Positions 1 to 5,554 of a DNA stretch of 11,663 bases are shown piece by piece (position 1 is the stretch's first letter; every line of letters starts with the position of its first letter). The stretch is from an uncultured Lachnobacterium sp. (GTDB lineage: Bacteria > Bacillota > Clostridia > Lachnospirales > Lachnospiraceae). Where the stretch lies: assembly GCA_900548765.1 (NCBI GenBank), contig URLU01000057.1, forward strand, positions 1-11,663, read 5' to 3'. The notes beneath the pieces were generated by a model. It made no database searches. It was not told the DNA's origin and saw nothing but the letters and a program-made list of their open reading frames with translations. The translations under genes were made by a program, and so were the position numbers.

Positions 1-1
1 G

Positions 2-76
2 CAAAAAGAAATAAATGGAAACTTCAAGTTTGGAGAATTGAGAAAATCGGAATTTTTAGAACAAAATATTTTATAA
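2..76 (+). CDS. C-terminal tail of an unidentified protein (cut by window edge)
   Basis: Frame 2 is open from the window edge to a TAA at 74-76 and gives 24 hydrophilic residues ending in LRKSEFLEQNIL. The charged, well-mixed composition reads like a real C-terminus, better than frame 1, which is also open (to 93) but rich in Arg and aromatic residues. I do not recognise the family. The stop lies 32 bases before the next start, which would suit an operon with the 54-residue peptide. It may still be chance in AT-rich DNA. Confidence 0.25.
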   Translation, partial: QKEINGNFKFGELRKSEFLEQNIL

Positions 77-108
77 GATTAATGAGATTTTAAAAAGGAG
101 GATTGGAC

Positions 109-273
109 ATGAAAATTTTGAAAAGTATTCTTAATTATATTCCATTAGCCACGTTTATCATATTTGTGGTTACTGATGGTATTTTTTCTCTAACATCAGC
201 ATTAATTTTTGTTATTTCAACGATTGGTCCATTAATTAATTGGAAAAGGGAAAAAACAGAGATGAAGAATTGA
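109..273 (+). CDS. Small hypothetical membrane peptide (54 aa)
   Basis: ATG at 109 follows an excellent Shine-Dalgarno, AAGGAGG at 95-101, with 7 bases of spacing. The ORF runs 54 codons to TGA at 271-273. Residues ~10-22 and ~26-45 are hydrophobic and separated by a short Thr-Asp-Gly turn, so a two-helix hairpin in the membrane is likely. The C-terminus is basic (NWKREKTEMKN), as expected for a cytoplasmic tail. No family is recognised and no function can be given. It lies in an AT-rich block beside broken genes, so it could itself be what remains of a larger membrane protein, but the strong ribosome binding site favours a translated gene. Confidence 0.5.
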   Translation: MKILKSILNYIPLATFIIFVVTDGIFSLTSALIFVISTIGPLINWKREKTEMKN

Positions 274-290
274 GAAAATTCCTGTTTGTC

Positions 291-321
291 GAAATGAAAG
301 AAACAAAAGATTTAATTTTGG
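291..321 (+). repeat. Direct repeat copy 1: duplicated start of the acetyltransferase gene
   Basis: This 31-base stretch matches 536-566 with two substitutions, both in the second codon (AAA here, CTA there). The last 22 bases are identical. It contains an ATG (294) and the first nine codons, M-K-E-T-K-D-L-I-L against M-L-E-T-K-D-L-I-L in the intact gene. After base 321 the similarity stops abruptly and the reading frame ends at 396-398 after 34 codons. This looks like the stub of a second acetyltransferase copy left by a deletion or recombination. Confidence 0.7.
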
Positions 322-342
322 CTTTTACGATAGGAGAAATGA

Positions 343-474
343 ATGAAATTACTTGTCATAGATATTCAAAAGGGAATAACAGACAGCAGACTTTTTAATT
401 TCGATGAATTTATTGAAAATACTACAAGAATTATACAAGCAGCTAGAGATAATCAATCTGATGCTGGAGAATGA
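343..474 (+). pseudogene. Isochorismatase-family cysteine hydrolase, N-terminal fragment
   Basis: ATG at 343, with GGAG at 333-336 upstream, opens a 43-codon frame starting MKLLVIDIQKGIT. The LVxDxQ-x-G pattern, with the first catalytic Asp at residue 7, is the hallmark beginning of isochorismatase/nicotinamidase-type hydrolases. The following NFDEFIENTTRIIQAARDN fits the first helix of the same fold. The family usually has 170-200 residues with a later Lys and Cys completing the catalytic triad. Here the homology stops at about residue 38 and a TGA follows at 472-474, so Lys and Cys are missing and the product cannot be active. Nothing resembling the rest of the family follows in any frame before the acetyltransferase gene, so this is a deletion, not a simple frameshift. 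Confidence 0.65.
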
Positions 475-526
475 AATAATAGAGTCTGTTAAAGGTCATG
501 GAAAAGGAAAATACAAATTTAAGTGA
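461..526 (+). pseudogene. Possible C-terminal fragment of an unrelated protein
   Basis: Starting near the break in the isochorismatase fragment, frame 2 reads ENEIIESVKGHGKGKYKFK up to TGA at 524-526. The Gly/Lys-rich ending with a final aromatic-Lys resembles the closing wing of winged-helix domains at the C-terminus of ATP-binding or DNA-binding proteins. That comparison is from memory of the pattern and is weak. If right, the region joins the head of one gene to the tail of another. The ATG at 461 has no convincing ribosome binding site and lies inside the previous frame. Confidence 0.25.
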
Positions 527-535
527 TAGGTAAAT

Positions 536-566
536 GAAATGCTAGAAACAAAAGATTTAATTTTGG
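536..566 (+). repeat. Direct repeat copy 2: start of the intact acetyltransferase gene
   Basis: This is the downstream partner of the 291-321 repeat. It covers three bases before the ATG at 539 and the first nine codons. The two copies lie 245 bases apart. Confidence 0.7.
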
Positions 567-1045
567 ATAAGGGCAAAATCGAAGACTGGAAAGCTCTGTA
601 TGAGAATGTCTGGAAGCAGGAGGAGACTGCCCGATATATGATGTGGAGCGCATCGCACACAGAGGAAGAGGGCTACGAGATGACCCAAAACTACCTTAGG
701 ATGCAGGAAGTGAATCCCACCGCCTATATTGTGTATGAAAAAGAAGGTAGAGAGCCTATAGGTTTTGCAGGAATGAGAGAGACGGACAAAGGCATTTTTG
801 AAGATTCTGGTATTGCTGTTGGAGTGTCATATACAGGAAAAGGCTATGGAAAGCAGATTTTATCAGCCCTGCTCAGTCAGGTATTTGAAGAGCTTGGAGC
901 ACAGAAATTTATATATTCCTGTTGGGCGGAGAACATCCCATCCAACAAGCTGGCAGAATCGGCAGGACTTAAATTTTCACATTCTGAGGAAGCTATAGAC
1001 AGGCGGAGTGGCAGAGCAATTACTATGAATTTTTACGAGAAATAA
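539..1045 (+). CDS. GNAT-family N-acetyltransferase (RimJ/RimL-like)
   Basis: The 168-residue protein has the usual length for a single GNAT domain, which moves an acetyl group from acetyl-CoA to an amine in the cytoplasm. The acetyl-CoA loop (motif A) is visible at residues ~91-106, GIAVGVSYTGKGYG, with the Gly-x-Gly-x-Gly run at 100-104. The following Asn and Ser in ENIPSNKLAESAGLKF (131-146) match motif B. The substrate cannot be predicted, and close relatives are usually annotated only as acetyltransferases. The ATG at 539 has a weak TAGG at 527-530; an ATG at 534 stops after three codons, so 539 is the only sensible start. A flavin reductase gene follows after 11 bases in the same direction, so the two are probably co-transcribed. 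Its first nine codons are duplicated at 294-320. Confidence 0.92.
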   Translation: MLETKDLILDKGKIEDWKALYENVWKQEETARYMMWSASHTEEEGYEMTQNYLRMQEVNPTAYIVYEKEGREPIGFAGMRETDKGIFEDSGIAVGVSYTGKGYGKQILSALLSQVFEELGAQKFIYSCWAENIPSNKLAESAGLKFSHSEEAIDRRSGRAITMNFYEK

Positions 1046-1056
1046 ACGGAGACAAT

Positions 1057-1746
1057 ATGAAAATAACAATTATATACGGTCAAAGCCACAAAGGATCAAC
1101 CTATCACATTGCCCGTATGCTGGCAGAAAAAATAAACGGCGAAATAAAAGAATTTTTTCTCCCAAGAGATTTTGGCGAATTTTGTATCGGATGTACAAAG
1201 TGCTTTATGGAATCAGAGAAGAAATGTCCCCATTACGAAAATCTAAAGCCATTGACGGAAGCCATGGATGAAGCAGATGTCATTATCCTAGCCAGTCCGG
1301 TTTATGTATATCACGCGACCGGAGCTATGAAAGCCTTTTTAGACCATTACGGTTATAGATGGATGGTGCATTGTCCTGAAGAATCCATGTTTAAAAAACA
1401 GGGAGTCTGTATATCTACAGCGGCTGGTGCAGGTACCAAATCCACTAACAAAGACATGGAGGACAGTCTGTTTTTCTGGGGTGTTGCAAAAAGATATAAG
1501 TATGGTGCCAGCGTTGCGGCGGTTAACTGGAAGGGCGTAAGTGAGAAGAAAAAGAGTGCCATTGATAAAGCGACATCAAAGATTGCAAAGAAAATTGTAA
1601 ATAATTATGGGCATGTCAAGCCGGGGATAAAAACCAGAGGCTTCTTCTGGGTCATGCATTTGGTGCAGAGAAAGGGCTTTAATCCTTGTGATGTGGAATA
1701 CTGGAAGGCAAAGGGCTGGACAGGGAAAAATAGACCTTGGAAATAA
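1057..1746 (+). CDS. Flavodoxin-fold NAD(P)H-dependent oxidoreductase with an iron-sulfur flavoprotein-type Cys cluster
   Basis: The 229-residue protein begins with a beta strand and an FMN-phosphate loop, GQSHKGST at 8-15, typical of NADPH-dependent FMN reductases. The flavin-contacting ASPVYVYHATGAMKAFLDH segment at ~79-97 is also typical. Cysteines 43, 46, 49 and 57 form C-x2-C-x2-C-x7-C, the compact motif that binds a [4Fe-4S] cluster in iron-sulfur flavoproteins, so it may pass electrons from a ferredoxin rather than use NAD(P)H directly. Residues ~185-229 extend beyond the core fold and are basic and Trp-rich. A GGAGA ribosome binding site lies at 1048-1052, 4 bases before the ATG. The gene forms a two-gene unit with the acetyltransferase and ends just before a terminator. 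Substrate unknown; a quinone or xenobiotic reductase role is possible. Confidence 0.92.
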   Translation: MKITIIYGQSHKGSTYHIARMLAEKINGEIKEFFLPRDFGEFCIGCTKCFMESEKKCPHYENLKPLTEAMDEADVIILASPVYVYHATGAMKAFLDHYGYRWMVHCPEESMFKKQGVCISTAAGAGTKSTNKDMEDSLFFWGVAKRYKYGASVAAVNWKGVSEKKKSAIDKATSKIAKKIVNNYGHVKPGIKTRGFFWVMHLVQRKGFNPCDVEYWKAKGWTGKNRPWK

Positions 1747-1759
1747 GATACACAATAGG

Positions 1760-1798
1760 TGCAGTATATAACCGAAAAAGTCATATGCTGCATTTTTT
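1760..1798 (+). terminator. Intrinsic terminator after the acetyltransferase-reductase unit
   Basis: The arms TGCAGTATAT (1760-1769) and ATATGCTGCA (1783-1792) form a 10-bp stem with one G-U wobble and a 13-base loop. Six T residues follow at 1793-1798. The hairpin starts 14 bases after the stop codon, as expected for a Rho-independent terminator. A smaller 5-bp hairpin with a 3-base loop (1821-1833, CTGCC/GGCAG, then GTTTTC) lies further on and may act as a backup. The rest of the 200-base gap up to the LysR gene holds only the promoter listed next. Confidence 0.65.
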
Positions 1799-1863
1799 AT
1801 GCCAAAGCATGCTAGAGAAGCTGCCGGTGGCAGGTTTTCTGTATGCCGTTCTGCATCCCACAG

Positions 1864-1892
1864 TTGACAGTACAAAGCATAAATGATAGTAT
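1864..1892 (+). promoter_or_regulatory. Sigma-A promoter of the LysR gene
   Basis: A perfect -35 TTGACA (1864-1869) is followed after 17 bases by TAGTAT (1887-1892), four of six matches to the -10 consensus. Transcription would start near 1899, giving a leader of about 48 bases that contains the AGAGGGA ribosome binding site at 1934-1940. It lies downstream of the terminator, so the LysR gene is an independent unit. No clear LysR-type T-N11-A operator with good dyad symmetry was found around it. Confidence 0.5.
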
Positions 1893-1946
1893 TCATATAT
1901 AGTTAGTAGGAATAAAAATAAGAACGCAGGAAAAGAGGGAATATAT

Positions 1947-2858
1947 ATGACATTACAGCAAATCAATTATGTGCTCAAGGTTGCTTCGGTAGGCTCAATG
2001 AACAAGGCTGCTGAGGAGCTTTATATTTCACAGCCCACTTTGACAAGTGCCATCCGGGATGTGGAGAAAGAGATAGGCATTGTGATTTTTTCCAGAAATA
2101 ACAGGGGAGTTTCGCTGACTGTCGAGGGCGCAGAGTTTTTGGAAAAAGCGAGAAATCTCTATCAGGAATATGAGCTTTTGTTAGACAGCTACAGTGAGGA
2201 GGCAAAGGCAAAGCAGAAGTTTGCTGTGTCTACCCAGCACTATTCCTTTGCGGTAAAGGCATTTGTTGACACCATAAAGCCATATGATACCTTAAACTAT
2301 GAATTTGCGGTGCGTGAGACAAAGACCTATGAGGTCATTCAGGATGTAGCCCTGGGCAGAAGTGATATAGGAATACTCTATGAGAGTTCCTACAATCAGA
2401 AATACATCACCAAGCTCTTGCTTGAAAATGGCTTGGAGTTCAATCCACTGGGTGAGTGCAAGGCATATGTCTACCTGCACAAGAGCCATCCCCTTGCCAA
2501 TAACGAGGATATAAAATTTGAGGAGTTAGAGGATTATCCATGCCTCTCCTTTGAGCAGGGTGAGAGTGGTTCGGCTTTTCTGGCAGAGGAAATCTTGAGT
2601 GACAGGAAATACAACAGAGTCATCAAGGCAAACGACAGAGCCACGATGTTAAACCTCATGATTGGTGTGTGGGGTTACACCCTCTGCTCTGGCATAATCA
2701 GTGAGGAGTTAAACGGCAGTGATTACAGGGTGGTTCCATTTCATTCTAATAAGGAGAATCCAAACTACAGAATGACAATCGGATACATTATTAAGAAGGG
2801 CAGTAGGCTCAGTGCCATAGGGGAAAAATATATCTGTGAGATTCAGAAATATCTGTAA
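1947..2858 (+). CDS. LysR-family transcriptional regulator
   Basis: The 303-residue protein has the standard LysR length and layout. A winged helix-turn-helix occupies residues ~1-60, with the recognition region AAEELYISQPTLTSAIRDVE at ~21-40 and LFxR-like IVIFSR before the wing. A linker helix follows (~62-90), then a periplasmic-binding-protein-like effector domain (~92-295). The effector is not identifiable. LysR proteins usually bind as tetramers and often control a neighbouring gene. Candidates here are the acetyltransferase-reductase pair upstream or its own promoter, since the gene downstream is convergent. The start at 1947 is backed by AGAGGGA six bases upstream. The stop codon is one base from the stop codon of the opposing CapA-type gene. 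Confidence 0.95.
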   Translation: MTLQQINYVLKVASVGSMNKAAEELYISQPTLTSAIRDVEKEIGIVIFSRNNRGVSLTVEGAEFLEKARNLYQEYELLLDSYSEEAKAKQKFAVSTQHYSFAVKAFVDTIKPYDTLNYEFAVRETKTYEVIQDVALGRSDIGILYESSYNQKYITKLLLENGLEFNPLGECKAYVYLHKSHPLANNEDIKFEELEDYPCLSFEQGESGSAFLAEEILSDRKYNRVIKANDRATMLNLMIGVWGYTLCSGIISEELNGSDYRVVPFHSNKENPNYRMTIGYIIKKGSRLSAIGEKYICEIQKYL

Positions 2859-2859
2859 A

Positions 2860-4161
2860 TCACTTCCCCCAGACATTCTGCACAAGCTGCTTGCAGTAGT
2901 CAAGACTGAATGTGGGATCCTGATCCAATATGCGGTTCTGCGCTGCAAGCTCCTCAGTGTAGTCGTCCAGATAATATACGGTATAGTCGGTGCCATATCC
3001 CATATGGCAGACTATAGGTGCCACGTCATAGCTTGTGATTCCCACACTTCCGTCTGAGGTATAGCCGATATTGACCTCAGCGATTCCACCAACCATGCGG
3101 TCTGCGAGAGTTCCTGTGGTGCTTTCCGTACCATTTACAAAATTGCCAAGAGAATAGTATACAAGCATCTGGTCACCGTCGTTTTCGTCTGTGACCATTT
3201 CTATTGGCTCGATAACATGTGGGTGGGCACCAATAACCAAATCCACGTCATTTTCCAGAAAAATCTTTGTCCACTTCTGCTGATAGCTGTCAGTTGTAAA
3301 CTTGTATTCAGTGCCCCAGTGTGGGCAGACAATGACAAAATCAGACAGCTCGTGGGCTTTTTGAATATCACTCACCACCTTATCTTCATTGAGATAATCC
3401 ACAGCGTAAGGCATGTCGGACGGCACACTTATGCCGTTTGTGCCAAAGGTATAGTTTAAGATGGATATGGTGATGCCATCCTTAGTGTAGGTGTATATGT
3501 AGTTATCCTTTCTGTCCTGAGAATCGTTGATGCCGAGATAGGCGATGCCAGGATAATTGTTTTTCCAGAAATTAATATCATTTGTAATCCCACTTGCACC
3601 CTTGTCCAGAGCATGATTAGTAGCCTGCAGGATGACGTCAAAGCCAGCCTTGACCTCTGCATCACCCACCTCATATGGTGAGTTAAAATTTGGATAACTT
3701 GATAGGCCAAGCTCAGTGCCTCCCAGAATAGTTTCCTGATTGACAAGAGCCAGGTCAGCGCCTGCTATTTCCTCACCCACATACTTGAATAAATGGTCAA
3801 AATTATAGCTGCCATCAGCCTGTTCTCCGGATTCTAAAACCTTGGTGTGCATCAGCATATCCCCCACCATCACAAGGGATATGCCTTTTGGCGCAGCAAC
3901 CTCTGCGTCTGGGGCAAGGGCACGGGTTAAGGCCTCATTGGTCACACCAGAGGTCAGACTGCAAAAGCCTGCAGCTTGATTTTTCTGATACTGCACAGCA
4001 GACATGGCAAGTGCAGCGCCCGATGAAAAGGCATAGCTTGAGCCCGCCACAAGGGATGGTGCTGCTGGAGCAGGGGAAGTGTCTGCTGGGTATGTACTGT
4101 ATGCAGTTAAGGTAAATAGTAATAGTATAAGGGAGACTGCGCCCGATAATCGATTCTTCAT
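2860..4161 (-). CDS. CapA/PgsA-type metallophosphatase-fold protein, secreted
   Basis: This 433-residue protein carries every landmark of the CapA (poly-gamma-glutamate synthesis) calcineurin-like family: GDMLMH with D101 and H105, NQE at 141-143, TNHALD with N182, H183 and D186, HWGTEY with H281 and E285, and GAHPH with H313 and H315. Many family members in Clostridia stand alone without capsule genes and their substrate is unknown; no capBC genes are seen here. Residues 1-20 form a signal peptide (basic start, hydrophobic 8-20). The sequence LTAYS at 18-22 looks like a lipobox whose Cys is Tyr, so the protein may be secreted or remain held by its uncleaved signal instead of lipid-anchored. 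Residues ~24-92 are an Ala/Pro/Ser-rich linker. There is no Shine-Dalgarno before the ATG, which is unusual beside its neighbours. Confidence 0.92.
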   Translation of the reverse strand: MKNRLSGAVSLILLLFTLTAYSTYPADTSPAPAAPSLVAGSSYAFSSGAALAMSAVQYQKNQAAGFCSLTSGVTNEALTRALAPDAEVAAPKGISLVMVGDMLMHTKVLESGEQADGSYNFDHLFKYVGEEIAGADLALVNQETILGGTELGLSSYPNFNSPYEVGDAEVKAGFDVILQATNHALDKGASGITNDINFWKNNYPGIAYLGINDSQDRKDNYIYTYTKDGITISILNYTFGTNGISVPSDMPYAVDYLNEDKVVSDIQKAHELSDFVIVCPHWGTEYKFTTDSYQQKWTKIFLENDVDLVIGAHPHVIEPIEMVTDENDGDQMLVYYSLGNFVNGTESTTGTLADRMVGGIAEVNIGYTSDGSVGITSYDVAPIVCHMGYGTDYTVYYLDDYTEELAAQNRILDQDPTFSLDYCKQLVQNVWGK

Positions 4162-4168
4162 ATTTATT

Positions 4169-4197
4169 AATTTAACGCAAATATGACTTTAGTGCAA
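4169..4197 (-). promoter_or_regulatory. Candidate promoter for a leaderless CapA-type transcript
   Basis: On the minus strand TTGCAC (4192-4197) is followed after 17 bases by TAAATT (4169-4174). These match consensus at 3 of 6 and 4 of 6 positions, so the call is weak. If used, transcription would start at or next to the ATG at 4161, which would explain why no ribosome binding site is seen. The AT-only 8-base arms at 4161-4168 and 4202-4209 are inverted copies around this region and may be chance. Confidence 0.22.
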
Positions 4198-4252
4198 TGG
4201 AAATAAATAACATCATGTGGTAAGTTATATGTTGTGGAGGGAAATTAATAAT

Positions 4253-4726
4253 ATGATTAAATTAGCATTTTTCGATGTGGACGGCACATTAAGCGCCCCA
4301 CAGTACATGGTAAATGGAAAATTACAAATCGGCATGACAGACGCCCAGTGGATTGAGTATTGTGCTGCCCATGGCGAGGACACATACGAGTACTGCAAAC
4401 CTGTCAAGGCGGTTAGGGATTATGCTTTAAAGAGAAAGGCAGAGGGGGCAAGGCTTTATGTACTGACCACTTCCCAGAGCCAGGCTGAGACCAATGGTAA
4501 GCGAAAATTTATTAAGAAATTCTATGACGGCATATTTGAGGACGTGATACCGGTTGCCCATGACGACAATAAACCAGAGGTCATTAAGGATATGGCGGCT
4601 GAGTGTGGTGTGATGTTGTCCGAGTGCGAGCTTGTGGATGACACCTTCAAGATTCTGCTTAACACGGTATGTCAGGGGATTGAGTCTACACATGTGGCAA
4701 ATATTTTTTCTGAAATTACTGATTAA
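4253..4726 (+). CDS. Small HAD-superfamily hydrolase
   Basis: I start this gene at ATG 4253, giving 157 residues. This puts the catalytic motif FFDVDGTL at residues 6-13, close to the N-terminus as in the family, with a GGAGGG ribosome binding site at 4236-4241. A start at 4217 would add 12 residues with no family support and would place that site inside the gene. D8 is the expected nucleophile and D10 the acid/base. LTTS at 71-74 is motif II, K107 the likely motif III lysine and DD at 129-130 the Mg-binding motif IV. The cap is short and inserted between motifs I and II. The fold predicts a cytosolic phosphatase; the substrate is unknown. It is divergent from the CapA-type gene, and about 114 bases separate it from the transporter operon, so it is probably transcribed alone. 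Confidence 0.85.
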   Translation: MIKLAFFDVDGTLSAPQYMVNGKLQIGMTDAQWIEYCAAHGEDTYEYCKPVKAVRDYALKRKAEGARLYVLTTSQSQAETNGKRKFIKKFYDGIFEDVIPVAHDDNKPEVIKDMAAECGVMLSECELVDDTFKILLNTVCQGIESTHVANIFSEITD

Positions 4727-4778
4727 ACCGATTGTAAGTGTGGAGTAAAAGCAATTACAGATGTGGTTGGTTAGTCAT

Positions 4779-4792
4779 TCTTTATCAAATCT
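4779..4792 (+). promoter_or_regulatory. LanR/NisR-type operator, TCT-N8-TCT
   Basis: TCT at 4779-4781 and TCT at 4790-4792 are separated by exactly eight bases. The repeat is longer than the minimal box, since TCTTTAT occurs at both 4779-4785 and 4790-4796, an 11-base (one helical turn) period. Measured from a start site about seven bases after the -10 at 4807-4812, the two TCT units sit near -40 and -29. This is within a base of the positions known for the nisin-regulator box. OmpR-type regulators bind such direct repeats as dimers. The regulator encoded two genes on is the obvious binder. Inference from pattern, not shown by experiment. Confidence 0.55.
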
Positions 4793-4803
4793 TTATTTTT
4801 TCC

Positions 4804-4812
4804 TGTTATCCT
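4804..4812 (+). promoter_or_regulatory. Extended -10 element of the LanFEG-RK operon promoter
   Basis: TG-T-TATCCT is an extended -10 with four of six consensus bases. At a 17-base spacing the -35 position (4784-4789) reads ATCAAA, which is poor. A missing -35 overlapped by a regulator box is typical of activator-dependent promoters, and the TCT repeat covers exactly that place. The leader would be about 22 bases and contains the GAGGG ribosome binding site at 4829-4833. Confidence 0.42.
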
Positions 4813-4840
4813 CTAGAAAAAGAAGAAAGAGGGAAAAAAT

Positions 4841-5554
4841 ATGGAAATGATGCTTAAGACCACAGATTTATGTAAGTCTTTTAAAAATCAAAAAGCTGTA
4901 AACCACATATCGCTGAATGTGGCAAAGGGAAAGGTGTACGGTCTGCTGGGACCAAATGGTGCCGGCAAATCCACCACTCTCAAAATGCTTACAGGAGCGC
5001 TAAAGCCCACATCAGGAGCAATCTATCTGGATGGAGAGCCTTGGAGCCGGGATAAATTGTCTCAGATAGGAGCCTTAATTGAAAATCCACCAATATATGA
5101 AAATTTATCTGCAAAGGAAAATTTAAGAGTCAGGGCACTTTTGTTGGGAGCAGATGAAAAAAGAATTGATGAAGTGCTACAAATTGTATCACTTACAGGC
5201 ACCGGAAAAAAGAAAGCCGGGCTGTTCTCTCTGGGAATGAAGCAGAGGCTTGGCATAGCCATGGCACTGCTGGGAGAACCGGAGCTTTTAATCTTAGATG
5301 AGCCCACAAATGGCTTGGACCCAATCGGTATAGAGGAGCTCCGAGAGCTCATACGGTCTTTTGCAGACCAGGGGATAACAGTGATTGTCTCAAGCCACAT
5401 TTTATCTGAGGTGCAGTTAATCGCAGATTATGTCGGAATTATCTCAAATGGCATACTTGGCTATGAGGGAGCCATCGAAAAAGGTAAGAATCTGGAAGCT
5501 CTTTTCATGGAGGTTGTGAAGGAGAGCAGGAAGGCTGGTGATTGCTGTGATTAA
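4841..5554 (+). CDS. LanF-type ABC transporter ATPase (antimicrobial peptide resistance/immunity)
   Basis: This 237-residue ATPase powers the two permeases encoded next. Walker A is GPNGAGKS at 37-44, the signature is the degenerate FSLGMKQR at 129-136, Walker B is LLILDEP at 149-155 and the switch His is H186. The position normally held by the Q-loop glutamine reads ALIENPPIY, with E81. This 'E-loop' is known as a marker of lantibiotic immunity ATPases (LanF/BcrA-like), which supports the peptide-transport call. The ATG at 4841 follows AAAGAGGG at 4826-4833. The gene overlaps the next start by up to 17 bases, implying translational coupling. The closest described systems by layout are LanFEG immunity and CprABC of C. 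difficile. Self-immunity against a lantibiotic made elsewhere in the genome cannot be excluded. Confidence 0.93.
   Translation: MEMMLKTTDLCKSFKNQKAVNHISLNVAKGKVYGLLGPNGAGKSTTLKMLTGALKPTSGAIYLDGEPWSRDKLSQIGALIENPPIYENLSAKENLRVRALLLGADEKRIDEVLQIVSLTGTGKKKAGLFSLGMKQRLGIAMALLGEPELLILDEPTNGLDPIGIEELRELIRSFADQGITVIVSSHILSEVQLIADYVGIISNGILGYEGAIEKGKNLEALFMEVVKESRKAGDCCD

Noticed and set aside
35..279. GAATTGAGAAAAT occurs at 35-47 and 267-279 and might mark the ends of an inserted element around the 54-residue peptide.
   Set aside because: It is short and low in complexity, has no inverted ends or transposase, and the surrounding bases do not match.
2860..4161. Capsule or poly-gamma-glutamate synthesis locus because of the CapA-type protein.
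   Set aside because: No capB, capC or other polymer genes are nearby, and stand-alone members of this family are common.
4161..4209. 8-base inverted repeat (TATTTATT/AATAAATA) in the divergent promoter region as a shared operator.
   Set aside because: The arms are A/T only, 33 bases apart and without further symmetry; chance is likely.
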